This document shows positions 27,553 through 37,788 of a stretch of 64,000 nucleotides of DNA, one piece after another; the stretch's first letter is position 1; every line of letters begins with the position of its first letter. Source of the stretch: Calothrix sp. NIES-4101 (lineage in GTDB: Bacteria; Cyanobacteriota; Cyanobacteriia; Cyanobacteriales; Nostocaceae); NCBI GenBank assembly GCA_004296455.1, contig AP018280.1:4650001-4714000 (forward strand). Reading direction: 5' to 3'. The notes beneath the pieces are model-generated. The model was not told the origin of the DNA and did not search any database. It saw only the letters and a program-made list of their open reading frames with translations. Position numbers and translations under genes: made by a program.

Positions 27553-29031
27553 TTATTGCTGCACCCAAACAGAAACAGAACCACCATGACAGCGAAACTC
27601 ACCCCAACCATCATTATTAGTATAAATTGCTTCCTGGATATGCTCGGTTATATCAACAAACTTGGCATTCCTTTTACCAACTTCCATCCATTTACTACCT
27701 GCTGCACCATCACTCATAATTACAGCCATCGCTTGCGGATGTTGTTCGTCGCCTAATCGTGTCCAACCAACTGTATTAAAATGGTCAAAATACTCATATT
27801 GTGAACCATAGGCATAATGCTGACGGGCGTACAACAACTTATCAATTAACCAGCGATGGGAAGGCATAGATATTTTATAGCGATTACCATCGCGCCCCCA
27901 ATCTTCGTATTCTGCACCGTAATAATCAGCGTAAAAAATACAGGGATATCCTTCCTGACGTAGAAGAATGATGGCATAAGCAAGCGGTTTAAACCAAGCT
28001 TCAACCACCGATTCTAATGCTTGCAATGGTTGTGAATCGTGGTTTTCTACAAAAGTCACAGCATGGGTCGATCGCTGCTGCATTAATGTACCATCTAAGA
28101 TAGTCCGCATGTCATAGTTTCCACCCGCTTTACTGGCATAGTGAAAATTGTAATGCAGAGGTACGTCAAACACGGACATCTTGCCAGCGACTAAATCAAT
28201 ATATCGGTGTATGGAACTGATTTCGGGAACCCAATATTCACCAACAACAAATAAATCTTTCCCAACATGCTTCTCCATGGCATCTAACCACTCAGGGAAA
28301 AACCAAGTTGCAATGTGTTTGATGGCATCTAAACGAAAACCATCTACACCAGTTGTATCAAGATACCATTTACCCCAATGAGTAATTTCTTCGCGTACCC
28401 ATTTATCTTGGAAATCTAAATCACAACCCATCAAATAAGCAAAATTACCCTTTTCTAGGGAAACATAATCGTCAAATTGCTTACCTTCCACCAAGTAAAC
28501 TGTACTGCGATCGCTTCCATTATATTCGTTATAGTCAACGCCATCAAAGTGATACCAGTGCCACTCAAATTGAGAATATTTATTGTCTCTTCCAGGAAAA
28601 GAATAGTGAGTATAGCTTTTGATTTCTTGGAAATTCCCCTTGGGATGTAAACGATTATCCTGGGAAAATGGAGTCGCTTTAAATGCTTCAGTAGAATCAC
28701 CACCCATCCTATGATTTAAAACCGTATCAGCATAGATATTGATTTGGTAATTATGAAGTGATTTAATTGCATCCAAATATTGCTGACGAGTTCCATACTT
28801 AGTCCGAATTGAACCTTTTTGGTAAAATTCACCTAAGTCAAATAAATCATAAACGCCATAGCCAACATCGCTTTTTCCTGCACATCCCTTATATGCAGGT
28901 GGTAGCCATATCGCTGTAAAGCCTGATTTCGCCAATTCTTGAGCTTTTTTGCTGACCTCATCCCACAGATTTCCATTGTCAGAAATATACCAATGGAAAT
29001 ATTGCATGATTGTGCCGTTTATCTGTGCCAT
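27553..29031 (-). CDS. Alpha-amylase (GH13, cytoplasmic type)
   Basis: A 492-residue glycoside hydrolase 13 enzyme without a signal peptide, as in the cytoplasmic AmyA/GH13_5-like group. The start (GTIMQYFHWYISDNGNLW) and conserved regions are clear: YADTVLNHRMGGD (region I), GVDGFRLDAIKHI (region II, nucleophile Asp), FVVGEYW (region III, acid/base Glu) and VTFVENHDSQP (region IV). It hydrolyses internal alpha-1,4 bonds of starch or glycogen and is probably active on storage glycogen or maltodextrins. It is isolated from other glycogen genes here. Confidence 0.92.
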   Translation of the reverse strand: MAQINGTIMQYFHWYISDNGNLWDEVSKKAQELAKSGFTAIWLPPAYKGCAGKSDVGYGVYDLFDLGEFYQKGSIRTKYGTRQQYLDAIKSLHNYQINIYADTVLNHRMGGDSTEAFKATPFSQDNRLHPKGNFQEIKSYTHYSFPGRDNKYSQFEWHWYHFDGVDYNEYNGSDRSTVYLVEGKQFDDYVSLEKGNFAYLMGCDLDFQDKWVREEITHWGKWYLDTTGVDGFRLDAIKHIATWFFPEWLDAMEKHVGKDLFVVGEYWVPEISSIHRYIDLVAGKMSVFDVPLHYNFHYASKAGGNYDMRTILDGTLMQQRSTHAVTFVENHDSQPLQALESVVEAWFKPLAYAIILLRQEGYPCIFYADYYGAEYEDWGRDGNRYKISMPSHRWLIDKLLYARQHYAYGSQYEYFDHFNTVGWTRLGDEQHPQAMAVIMSDGAAGSKWMEVGKRNAKFVDITEHIQEAIYTNNDGWGEFRCHGGSVSVWVQQ

Positions 29032-29144
29032 TATCCGCCACTCATATCAGTATCTTGGCAATCATCATCGACATCATGATATTCGTCAAGCGATTAAGCG
29101 GATGTAAAATTATAGACATGCAAGCACAATATTTACAGGATTAA

Positions 29145-29927
29145 CTAAGCAAGAGCTAAATCAACCTCAAATCTTTCCCAAGGTTGTGGTTCTACAACTT
29201 TTGTCGGCAACTTTTTCTCTGCTATCAAATTACGGAAATCCTCCACAGTACCGGAACCTCGTAATGCAGACACTAAAAGTCCAGAAAAGGAAATATCACC
29301 TCCCGCAGCAGTATTCATAATTATCTGGGGTTTTAACCACTCAATTACTTCCAAAGCATTATTCATGCCCTTAATAAAAGAACCTACGAAAACAATATCT
29401 AAATTCACAATTGGAGTGATAACTACATCAACAGGCGCAAATTCTTTTAGTGTTGGTGAATGATATCCATGTGGCTCGTAGTATAGTGTTGTCTTGTTAG
29501 TTAAATCTCTTAACAAATAGCCATTTTCCACAAGCATTGGACCAATTGGAGAACCAGGAAAAGCCCGAATTTCCAGTTGATTTTCTCCCAATTGATCAGA
29601 AAAATTAAAAGTCTCACCATGTGCCAAGGTAGTCACTTTTGTATAGCCGAGTTTTTGGACAACTTTGGCAGCATTGGGAGAAGCAACAACAGGAATATTG
29701 CGATCGAGTGTTGCTAATGTAGGTGGATGAGCGTGGTCTTCCAAACCCTGAGATAATAATATCAAGTCGATATTCTCTGGTATTTGACGCTGTAGATTTC
29801 GCTCTGCTTTAAAAAACCAAGGAGCCTTACCAAACACTAACGAATCAACCAACCAAGGATCAAGCAGAATTCGCGTTTCTCCCATTTCAATTAGCCAAGA
29901 GTTACTATCGAGCCAAGTTAGATACAT
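29145..29927 (-). CDS. MBL-fold hydrolase-like protein (UlaG-type) with an altered metal motif
   Basis: A 260-residue protein of the metallo-beta-lactamase fold: YLTWLDSNSWLIEMGETRIL, then LLDPWLV at the N-terminus. The usual HxHxDH motif appears as SQGLEDHAHPPTL, so the first two histidines are missing while the DH pair remains. This pattern runs in cyanobacterial and plant relatives as far as I know. The substrate is unknown and the metal content uncertain. It is co-directional with the amylase gene, 113 bp upstream of it. Confidence 0.7.
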   Translation of the reverse strand: MYLTWLDSNSWLIEMGETRILLDPWLVDSLVFGKAPWFFKAERNLQRQIPENIDLILLSQGLEDHAHPPTLATLDRNIPVVASPNAAKVVQKLGYTKVTTLAHGETFNFSDQLGENQLEIRAFPGSPIGPMLVENGYLLRDLTNKTTLYYEPHGYHSPTLKEFAPVDVVITPIVNLDIVFVGSFIKGMNNALEVIEWLKPQIIMNTAAGGDISFSGLLVSALRGSGTVEDFRNLIAEKKLPTKVVEPQPWERFEVDLALA

Positions 29928-30033
29928 TTGGTTATGGTTTATTTTTTTGGAAGTAGTGTAACTATATATTAAGTTCAGTATACAACGTCAAACCACTATC
30001 CCTAACTTCCTTAAGGAAGCCGGGATATGAGAT

Positions 30034-30663
30034 TTAGAAGTTGTAACCAACTCCTAATGACAAACCAACTTCTGTATCATCGATAAAACCAACATTAATA
30101 GCTGCATTGGCGGTAAATTGAGTCGATATAGGCACGTCAACACCACCAGTTAGCAGAAAGCCAACATCTGTATCATCACCTGTGGCAATTGCGACACCAG
30201 CACCAAGATAAGGTGCAACGCTAATTCGTTGAGTGCCTGTGTCTGTGACTGATTCCACCGGAAAATCTACTGTTACCGGAATCAGAAAAACGGTGTTGTC
30301 ACCAATGACAGCAGAGGGACGTAAGGAGAAATTACGAGTTAAACCAATTTTGCTAATGACTGAAAATGCACCTTCACTAAGTGCAGTATCACCACCAAGT
30401 CCAATATTACCACCAACACCTATATAACTTGGACCTCCACGGGTTGCCGTACCAGGTGATATTGTTGGGGCTGTTTCTTGAGCAATAACTGTAGGTTCAG
30501 GTGAAGAAGTTGTAGTATTTTCTAGTGTAGAATTTGTGGAAATTTGTAAATCTGCGGCTTTATTACTGATTGTTTGGGCGGTGGCGCTAGAATTTGTCAA
30601 GCTAAAAATACCAGTTGCTAAACTGAATAAAATTACTATCTTTTGCAAAAATTTAGATTTCAT
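30034..30663 (-). CDS. Secreted outer-membrane beta-barrel-like protein
   Basis: A 209-residue protein with a Sec signal (LQKIVILFSLATGIFSLTN, cleavage near ATAQ), a Thr/Ser-rich linker (residues 35-75) and then about 130 residues of alternating, glycine-rich strands ending GLSLGVGYNF. The aromatic final residue is typical of small outer-membrane barrels. No specific ligand or channel function is recognisable. Confidence 0.6.
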   Translation of the reverse strand: MKSKFLQKIVILFSLATGIFSLTNSSATAQTISNKAADLQISTNSTLENTTTSSPEPTVIAQETAPTISPGTATRGGPSYIGVGGNIGLGGDTALSEGAFSVISKIGLTRNFSLRPSAVIGDNTVFLIPVTVDFPVESVTDTGTQRISVAPYLGAGVAIATGDDTDVGFLLTGGVDVPISTQFTANAAINVGFIDDTEVGLSLGVGYNF

Positions 30664-31295
30664 AATTCCTTCCTTGGTTACAAATATAAACGTCTAAGAT
30701 TTGAGAGTAGAAATGCCTAATCTGCTATGGCAATATTAGTAATCACTCTCCTAATTCAATCAAACTAAAGATTTGCTTTTAAATAGACATTCTCTGGTTA
30801 TATATGTGTTGCTATCTTTAGATATAATTTATTTCTACCTGTAAGTAGATACATAAAATAGACATTAATGCTAAAGATATTTTTGGTAGTAAAAATATGA
30901 CAATAAATAAAATAATTAGAATATTTTATTCACATAAATTAATAAAAAGCAAAAAACTTGATAATATTACTGAATAGATAAAAATTGTTATTGAAAGTTA
31001 GTTGATACCTGATAATTCAAACGAGAAAAAGAAGTACTATTGAGAAATATTCACTGGCGCTGACTTCTTTTTTATCTCTTCTGATATACACAAAATCTTC
31101 AAAAATATGACTAATGATACATATCAGCTTATTTATCTTTGAGCTATCTTAGTTTTGAATTTATACCAACATCAAATGATAAAAATTAATAAAAACTTCC
31201 CAATCTATGCATTCAAGAATACGAAATTTTTCTCAAATAGTTAATAATCTAGTAATGAGCAACTTGCGATCGCAATAGTTAAGTGAAAATTCCTA
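30664..31295. other. Long AT-rich intergenic region
   Basis: 632 bp upstream of two divergent genes. It is strongly AT-rich with many A/T runs. No ORF, hairpin terminator or clear inverted repeat was found. Confidence 0.4.
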
Positions 31296-31679
31296 ATGCA
31301 GATGAAAAATAATATACAAAAATCTCCCATCTCTGAAGTGAATATTAATAGTTCTCATCAGAATGCTCAAAGTACTCAAACTATCCAAACCAAGGATGCT
31401 AATTCTCATCAAATTAAACTGCAAAATACGACTATTGCGTTAGCGGGGAATCTAATCGCATTTATCTTGTTTTGGATGGGTTTCCTGGCAATTGTGTCCA
31501 AAATGAGAGCATCGTTACAAAATCGTAAAACTTCTACAACTCAAGCGACAGATATTAATTTACCCTGTTCTCAGTGTCAGTATTTTTCCCACAATCATCA
31601 CCTGAGGTGTGCGGTGAACCCTTCCACTGTACTCACAGAAGAGGCAACGAATTGTGCAGATTATTGTTCTCGTGAGTAA
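31296..31679 (+). CDS. Small membrane protein with a cysteine-rich C-terminal motif
   Basis: A 127-residue protein. A hydrophilic Gln/Asn/Ser-rich N-terminus is followed by one transmembrane helix (about residues 49-68, ALAGNLIAFILFWMGFLAIV). A C-terminal cluster CSQCQYFSHNHHLRCAVNP with ATNCADYCSRE holds five cysteines, arranged as if to bind a metal or form disulfides. I have seen this tail as a recurring cyanobacterial pattern but know no function for it. Confidence 0.6.
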   Translation: MQMKNNIQKSPISEVNINSSHQNAQSTQTIQTKDANSHQIKLQNTTIALAGNLIAFILFWMGFLAIVSKMRASLQNRKTSTTQATDINLPCSQCQYFSHNHHLRCAVNPSTVLTEEATNCADYCSRE

Positions 31680-31971
31680 TACCAATTTCCTTGAACAATG
31701 CTATAAATCACATAACTAGAAATTGCTATAGGCATAGGAGCCATTTGGGGAGGGGGAAAGAAGAATTTACAATTTTTAATCTTGTATGCTTTCCCAAATT
31801 GCTAGGTACGGGAATTTGGAGTTAAGTTGTGGGGAAATCCATTAATCCATTGTGGTGTTAGATTTGCTAGCTTAAGGATAATGGAAGCAGCACTGATGAC
31901 TAAATGATTTGCTTAAAAATATTGGTGAGAAATATTTTTGTAACCCTTCCCCGCACCCAGGATGTGAAATT

Positions 31972-32472
31972 ATGACTAATTCCCCCAAGCCAACTCGCTT
32001 TTATAGCCAAGAAGATGTGCAACAGATTCTTCATCTGGCGATCGCCCGTCAGGTGGATAATGATGATAAGGAATTTTCCTATGAACAATTATTGGAAATC
32101 GCGAACGAGTTGGAAATAGCACCGGAGTCCCTGAAACTTGCTGAAGGTGATTGGTTAAGCAGACAAAGCGAGACTCAGCAACGTTTGGCTTTCGATGAAT
32201 TCCGGCAAAAACGCTTTCAAAAACGCCTGGGTAATTATGCAATTTTCAATGGATTTCTGATATTAGTTAATTTAATTGGCAGTTTGACTATTTCTTGGTC
32301 ACTCTACCCTGTGTCATTTTTTATACTTTTAATCGGGCTAGATGCTTGGAATACTTTTAATCAAAAGGGTGAAGATTACGAAATCGCATTTCAAAAGTGG
32401 AATCGCAGACACATGATGAAAAAAACCTTTAATAACTTGGTTAACAGATTTTTGAAAGCAGCAATTGGCTAG
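31972..32472 (+). CDS. 2TM-domain protein
   Basis: The ATG at 31972 (MTNSPKPTRFYSQEDVQQIL) is preferred to the upstream start at 31909, whose extra residues look non-coding. The 166-residue protein has an N-terminal segment resembling a DUF1707/SHOCT-like helical unit (EDVQQILHLAIARQ, FSYEQLLEIANELEI). It is followed by the 2TM domain: a basic stretch (RQKRFQKRLGNY) and two helices (about FNGFLILVNLIGSLTISW and YPVSFFILLIGLDAW). Function unknown. Confidence 0.65.
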   Translation: MTNSPKPTRFYSQEDVQQILHLAIARQVDNDDKEFSYEQLLEIANELEIAPESLKLAEGDWLSRQSETQQRLAFDEFRQKRFQKRLGNYAIFNGFLILVNLIGSLTISWSLYPVSFFILLIGLDAWNTFNQKGEDYEIAFQKWNRRHMMKKTFNNLVNRFLKAAIG

Positions 32473-32546
32473 GGGCAATTCGTGGCGGGAAGGAAAACTC
32501 TTCATGCGAGCAAGTAAAATTTATTCCTCGCAATCCTTACCCTATT

Positions 32547-34343
32547 TCATTTATTATTCTTAATAAACTCGACTAACCAATCTTTGACACTGCGGGTAGC
32601 ACGGCAGTCGTCTTCATTGTAGCGTTGAATGATTTCTAGTAAAGTGCGATCGCCTGTTTGTAACCATTGGTCATACCAGTAAATACACTTAGCTCCACTA
32701 GCTTCACTATCACGCCATTCAAACCCCAGCCACTTAGCAATTGCTTTGAGCGCGTAGCTTTCGATAGGTAAGGTGACGCTGGTAATGAGTTTTTCATACA
32801 CATCCACAAAACGACTTAGGACTGGCAAAACCACAGAATAAGGGGTGTGATATAGCTTTGCTAAACGTTTAACTGTATCAAATTCGTAAATGCAGAAATG
32901 GTAAATTGGTGCGTCGGGATACTGATTAACTAAGTGCAAAAACTGCTGCCAAACAAATTTTTCTTCATCAATATTTTCGGCTAAAAAAGAATAAAATTCT
33001 TCTGTTTTTGCTTGTTTATCAACGACTAAAACTCCTAACAAATAATTCAGGTTTAAATCTGGTTGTGCTTCGATATCAAAATACAATTCAATTTGGGAAG
33101 GGACATGAATATCTCTGGCGGCAATTTGATTTGGACGTAGCGAAGATAAACTCACATAACCCACATCCAAATCAGTTTCATCAATTTCTTGCTTTTGTAT
33201 CAGGTTTGGCAGGATAAACGGACGATTTTCAACGATAGATTTAGCCTGCATAACAATTTTTGGTGCAACTAAGGCATCAAATCCTGGCAAATTCTCTAAA
33301 TCAATGGGATTTGTATTGGCAAGAGATTCTGGTGAGGTAATATCTAAATTTTGCAGTTGAGTATAACGAACTGGTGTCACTCCTGGTAATAGTGATAAAT
33401 GTTGTTGTTTTTTAGCAACTTCATGGCAAGTACTATACCAATGGCACAAACTACATTTTTGCCGCGAAATAAATACTTCCGGTGCAGTTTCATTTGTTAA
33501 TGTTTGTACATATTCCCGGAGAATTTGCTGCATTTGGTACATCCATCGCCGCAAATCAACAGGATAACCCGAATCTTTTCCTCGTAAAATTAACCAAGCT
33601 GTCGTCGGTTCGACTTCTTGGACTATTCCCAATACTTGAGCATGATATGCAACAGCAACTTGATATTCTTGTTTAGGACGCTTGCCAAGTTCAATTGATG
33701 CAGGAATATAAGTCCAATCTCCAAATTTTGATTGTCCAGGTTGTTTAATTAATAAATCAGGGCAACTAATTAATGTATATTCTTGTCCAATCTGATTATT
33801 AGTTTGAGTATTATTTAAATTAGGAATAAATGGATTTTTTGATATTGTTTCTACAGATTTTTCCGGAGAAGATGATAAGTTATTTTGTAGTTGAGAATTC
33901 AGATTATCAGAATTATTATAGTTATGAAAAATCTTCGTAGCTGAATTGACAAGATTTTCATTAATCGTAACTTGTAACTTTTCTAGAGAATCAATTTCCG
34001 AGTCGATAGCATTTAAAGATTCCAAGTCTGGAGAAATTGGTAAACTATACCATTCAATATCCGAGAAATTCGCGACAAGAACACCCTGATAAATACAATC
34101 AACACCTTGCTGCATCAATTCACAAGTTGCATTTGCACCCGCACGCCAATTACCCGCATGATAGTTTGGGCGAATGTGGCTTTTACTCTTGAGAATACTT
34201 TTTTGATGGATAATTTTATCTTGTTGAAGTTTAATTAACAAATCAGTCGGTTTATCCCGCAATGTGCGATCGCTATGGGTATCTAAAAACGGTCGGCGTT
34301 TGCAGCGTTGATATTGCAGCAGTAGTTCGGCATTTATTAACAT
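32547..34343 (-). CDS. TM0106-family RecB-like putative nuclease
   Basis: A 598-residue protein. The N-terminus has the hallmark LLLQYQRCKRRPFLDTH and a Cas4/RecB-type nuclease core (PASIELGKRPKQEYQVAVAY). A cysteine cluster, FISRQKCSLCHWYSTC, may hold an Fe-S site with the N-terminal Cys. Residues about 405-595 form an RNase H-like 3'-5' exonuclease domain (IELYFDIEAQPDLN with the DxE pair, YHFCIYEFDTVKRLA, YNEDDCRAT with the final Asp). A role in DNA processing is likely, but the substrate is unknown. Residues about 110-175 are a low-complexity Asn/Ser linker. Confidence 0.85.
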   Translation of the reverse strand: MLINAELLLQYQRCKRRPFLDTHSDRTLRDKPTDLLIKLQQDKIIHQKSILKSKSHIRPNYHAGNWRAGANATCELMQQGVDCIYQGVLVANFSDIEWYSLPISPDLESLNAIDSEIDSLEKLQVTINENLVNSATKIFHNYNNSDNLNSQLQNNLSSSPEKSVETISKNPFIPNLNNTQTNNQIGQEYTLISCPDLLIKQPGQSKFGDWTYIPASIELGKRPKQEYQVAVAYHAQVLGIVQEVEPTTAWLILRGKDSGYPVDLRRWMYQMQQILREYVQTLTNETAPEVFISRQKCSLCHWYSTCHEVAKKQQHLSLLPGVTPVRYTQLQNLDITSPESLANTNPIDLENLPGFDALVAPKIVMQAKSIVENRPFILPNLIQKQEIDETDLDVGYVSLSSLRPNQIAARDIHVPSQIELYFDIEAQPDLNLNYLLGVLVVDKQAKTEEFYSFLAENIDEEKFVWQQFLHLVNQYPDAPIYHFCIYEFDTVKRLAKLYHTPYSVVLPVLSRFVDVYEKLITSVTLPIESYALKAIAKWLGFEWRDSEASGAKCIYWYDQWLQTGDRTLLEIIQRYNEDDCRATRSVKDWLVEFIKNNK

Positions 34344-34432
34344 TCTTCTAAACTAGCAAATAATTAGCATAAATCGGCGTAACTGAGGTGACTAAAGTCA
34401 ATCTAAATGTAACGTAACGTTTCTCAAATTAT

Positions 34433-36034
34433 ATGGACAAGCAAGAACTGATTTCCCAAGTTGTAGTTACAGCGACACAGATGCGCGATATTGAAGGACG
34501 TATCTTTGCCGCCGGGATGCCTGTTGCCGCGCTGATGGAAAAAGTCGCCGGCTTAATTACCCAATGGATAGTCAAGATTGGGGAACAAGGAGATGGAAGC
34601 ATCTTTCCTCGCCCTCTTTTCTCCTCTGATATCGGCATTCTCGTTGGTCCAGGTCATAATGGTGGTGATGCTTTGGTGGTTGCTCGTGAGTTGTATTGGC
34701 GCGGGTATAAAGTCAGGCTATATTGCCCATTTACAAAGTTAAAAGAATTGACTTCGCAACATTTGCAATATGCCCAAAGTTTAGGTATTGTTTGTCACCA
34801 ATCTCTTGATGCTTTACAAAATTGTGATTTCTTAATAGATGGTTTATTTGGTTTTGGTTTAGAACGCAATTTAACGGATACTATCGCGGCTGATATTGAT
34901 ACCGTTAATGCCTGGGCAAAGCCTGTTATTAGTATTGATATACCGTCAGGTTTGCATACGGATACAGGTGAAGTGCTGGGGACAGCCATTCGGGCGACAT
35001 ATACCTTGTGTTTGGGTTTGTGGAAACTCGGTTTATTGCAAGATCGAGCTTTAGAATATATTGGCAAAGCTGAATTAATCGACTTTGATATTCCTTGGGC
35101 AGATGTGGAACATGTTTTAGATAACACAAGTAACAGCATCAGCAAAATTCATCGTATCACTAGGCAGGCTGCTCTTTCTAGTTTACCTTTGCCCCGCCCA
35201 GCAGTTACACATAAGTATAAAGAAGGACATTTACTCTTAATCTGCGGTTCGCGAAGATATGCAGGAGGGGCAATTTTAACTGCTTTGGGTGCTAGGGCAA
35301 GTGGTGTGGGAATGCTTTCTGTTGCCGTACCGGAATCTCTCAAACTTTTGCTGGTGGCGGAGTTACCAGAAGCCTTGATTATTGGTTGTCCGGAAACAGA
35401 AACGGGAGCAATTTCTCGATTAGAATTGCCAGCTAATACCCGTTTGGATGCATTTAGCGCGATCGCCTGTGGTCCCGGTTTAACAACTGATGCAGCTACT
35501 GTAATCGAGCAAGTATTAGAAAGTCATGATCCCTTAATTATTGATGCTGATGGATTGAATATTCTGGCAGCGATGGAAGTTGCTCAGGGGGGAGCAATAA
35601 GAGCGTTACAAAAAAGACAATTTAAAACAGTAATTACACCGCATACAGGAGAATTTAAACGCTTATTTCCCCAGATTCCCGACGTAGCTAATAATAGAAT
35701 AGAAAGCTTACGTGAAGCCGCAAAACAAAGTGGGGCAATCATTTTATTAAAAGGAGCACGAACTGCGATCGCGAATGCTGATGGCAGTATTTGGATTGTG
35801 CCTGAAAGCACCCCTGCTCTTGCCCGTGGTGGTAGCGGGGATGTGTTGACTGGGTTGCTTGGTGGCTTGATTGCACAGGGAATAAATAAAGACGGGGTTG
35901 AACAAATCGTCGCTACAGTAGCTTGGTGGCACGCCCAAGCGGGGATTTTGGCAGCCCAGGAACGAACGGAGTTAGGTGTGGATGCTTATACACTGACGCA
36001 GTATTTATTGAGAGTGCTGAGGATGGAATATTGA
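34433..36034 (+). CDS. nnr: Bifunctional NAD(P)H-hydrate epimerase / ADP-dependent dehydratase
   Basis: A 533-residue fusion repairing damaged NAD(P)HX. The N-terminal epimerase half (residues 1-235) has MRDIEGRIFAAGMPVAALME, GPGHNGGDALVVAREL and IDGLFGFGLER. The C-terminal ribokinase-like dehydratase (about 245-530) has HKYKEGHLLLICGS, ACGPGLT, LIIDADGLNIL, TPHTGEFKRLF and ARGGSGDVLTGLLGGL with the catalytic Asp. It is oriented head to head with the nuclease gene, 89 bp apart, so the two promoters share that gap. The length is typical of the fused form. Confidence 0.93.
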   Translation: MDKQELISQVVVTATQMRDIEGRIFAAGMPVAALMEKVAGLITQWIVKIGEQGDGSIFPRPLFSSDIGILVGPGHNGGDALVVARELYWRGYKVRLYCPFTKLKELTSQHLQYAQSLGIVCHQSLDALQNCDFLIDGLFGFGLERNLTDTIAADIDTVNAWAKPVISIDIPSGLHTDTGEVLGTAIRATYTLCLGLWKLGLLQDRALEYIGKAELIDFDIPWADVEHVLDNTSNSISKIHRITRQAALSSLPLPRPAVTHKYKEGHLLLICGSRRYAGGAILTALGARASGVGMLSVAVPESLKLLLVAELPEALIIGCPETETGAISRLELPANTRLDAFSAIACGPGLTTDAATVIEQVLESHDPLIIDADGLNILAAMEVAQGGAIRALQKRQFKTVITPHTGEFKRLFPQIPDVANNRIESLREAAKQSGAIILLKGARTAIANADGSIWIVPESTPALARGGSGDVLTGLLGGLIAQGINKDGVEQIVATVAWWHAQAGILAAQERTELGVDAYTLTQYLLRVLRMEY

Positions 36035-36287
36035 ATTGAATCTGAATTTCAAAGTTGACTCTTGGGGCGCGATGCTTGCGCCCTGAGATAGTTTTGCCTA
36101 TGTCTAATTTATTCCGGAACACGGCTGCCAGTATTTGTAGTTATGGGTGTTCCTCAAATAAAACATACACATGTGGGAACAAGAAAAATGCATAACCTAG
36201 AAAAGCCAGACGTATATATATATTGAAAGGGTTCAAACCCTAAGCCAACAAACTTTAATTACTATTTAAAACCATAAGGTGACTGCC

Positions 36288-36575
36288 ATGACAAGCTTTA
36301 CTCAATTACAACCACAAAAAGACATTCTTTCTCCTATTCGCAACTGGTTAGAATCGATTGAAATTAAAAATCCTAAATTAGCTCATTCCTTATGCCAGTT
36401 AATTCCTTCCCAATGTCCATTTGAACGCGATATCGTTGTATTTGGTAAGAAATTATTTCATATTCCACCAATGTGCAAGTTAAATCCTTTCTACGAACAA
36501 GTGGTTGGCTTGCGATTCAAAGCTCTCTGCTATCTGGCAGATGTTTGCGGTGAAGATGTTACAGCTTATTGCTAA
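36288..36575 (+). CDS. Mo-dependent nitrogenase C-terminal domain protein
   Basis: The ATG at 36288 follows an AAGG site at 36276-36279; an in-frame GTG at 36279 is less likely. The 95-residue protein matches the small family named after a C-terminal region of Mo-nitrogenase proteins: PIRNWLESIEIKNPKLAHSL, LCQLIPSQCPFERDI, HIPPMCKLNPFYEQ and ALCYLADVCGEDV. Its four conserved cysteines are visible. The family is common in nitrogen-fixing cyanobacteria; function is not established. It stands alone, not next to nif genes. Confidence 0.8.
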   Translation: MTSFTQLQPQKDILSPIRNWLESIEIKNPKLAHSLCQLIPSQCPFERDIVVFGKKLFHIPPMCKLNPFYEQVVGLRFKALCYLADVCGEDVTAYC

Positions 36576-37113
36576 TAAGAATTTCGCTAGCGATATTAAT
36601 TTTTCATTTATTTGGTAACTTTAAACTGAGCCTAGTATCTTCCACCACATTAGACTAAATTGAGAATTCTCAGATATTAAGCTTTGACAATTATTCCCGA
36701 AGATTTATTTGAACTAAAAACTGAGTTAATCTTGGTAAAATATCAGTTTTAATTGGTTCACAATTTTACAAAATTAAACGCAGAATTGATTATTTTGCCT
36801 GTTACTGAATCCTACTACAGAAATCCGGTTTGATTGATGAAAAAATTAAGTATTGTAGGATGCGTTAGGATGAAATCTGTAACGCATCCTTATTAAGGTT
36901 TTGGTGTGTTACGCTACCGCTAACTCACCCTACGGTACTAAATATAAATGTAAATTTTAGATTATTTTAAGCTTTAGCAATCGGATTCTGTAAAAATCGC
37001 CTGTATAAAGTCAATCAGAGACATATACAAGTAAAAACAAGACTACAGACAAGTTTCTTTGTCATTGCGAATTTTGCGTATTATTCTTGAAATAATTAAC
37101 TAATTGAAAATTG
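36576..37113. repeat. Intergenic region with two palindromic repeat units
   Basis: A perfect 11-bp stem AGGATGCGTTA/TAACGCATCCT (36857-36867 with 36880-36890) is followed by a second imperfect dyad, GTGTGTTA...TAACTCAC (about 36904-36927), ending CCTACGGTA. These resemble the GTGCGTTACGCT-type dispersed palindromes of cyanobacteria. No gene is seen in the 538 bp. Confidence 0.55.
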
Positions 37114-37788
37114 ATGTCACCGCACATACTATTAGTAGAAGATGAAGTCAAACTTGCTCGTTTTGTGGAGCTAGAGCTTGGCTATGAAGGGTATAAAGTG
37201 ACGATAGTACATGATGGATTAGCTGGCTTGGCTGCTGCCAAAGAGTCACAACCAGATTTACTGATTGTAGATTGGATGTTACCGAGTTTATCAGGCTTGG
37301 AAATTTGCCGCAAATTGCGAACAACTGGAGACCAAGTACCTGTAATATTATTAACAGCAAAGGACGCAGTTAGCGATCGCGTTGCCGGATTGGATGCGGG
37401 AGTCGATGACTACGTTGTCAAACCCTTTAGTGTGGAAGAATTATTAGCGCGAGTGAGAGCGCATTTACGCCGTACTCAATTAGCTGACCCAGATTTGCTA
37501 CAATTTGAAGACTTGAGTTTGCACAAGCGCACCAGAATTGTGAAACGCGGCGAAAAAAAGATTGAGTTGACAGCCAAAGAATTTGACTTGTTGGAATATT
37601 TACTACTGCATTCACGCCAAGTGATAACACGCGATCGCATTTTGGAATCCGTATGGGGATATGATTTTATGGGGGATTCCAATATTATTGAAGTTTATAT
37701 TCGCTATTTGCGTTTAAAGTTAGAAGCTAACCATGAAAAGCGTCTGATTCAAACAGTGCGAGGCGTTGGTTACGTTCTCCGTGAATAA
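37114..37788 (+). CDS. OmpR-family response regulator, orphan
   Basis: A 224-residue protein from ATG 37114. The receiver domain (1-118) has the acidic pocket (LLVEDE), the phosphorylated Asp in LLIVDWMLPSLSG, Thr/Ala in LLTAKDA and Lys in VVKPFS. The DNA-binding winged helix (130-222) ends RLIQTVRGVGYVLRE. It resembles RppA/ManR-type cyanobacterial regulators, but the target regulon cannot be told. No histidine kinase gene is adjacent and both flanking gaps exceed 500 bp. Confidence 0.88.
   Translation: MSPHILLVEDEVKLARFVELELGYEGYKVTIVHDGLAGLAAAKESQPDLLIVDWMLPSLSGLEICRKLRTTGDQVPVILLTAKDAVSDRVAGLDAGVDDYVVKPFSVEELLARVRAHLRRTQLADPDLLQFEDLSLHKRTRIVKRGEKKIELTAKEFDLLEYLLLHSRQVITRDRILESVWGYDFMGDSNIIEVYIRYLRLKLEANHEKRLIQTVRGVGYVLRE

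Noticed and set aside
29145-29927. Active metallo-beta-lactamase claim
   Set aside because: The HxHxDH motif is altered to SQGLEDH, so only the fold can be stated.
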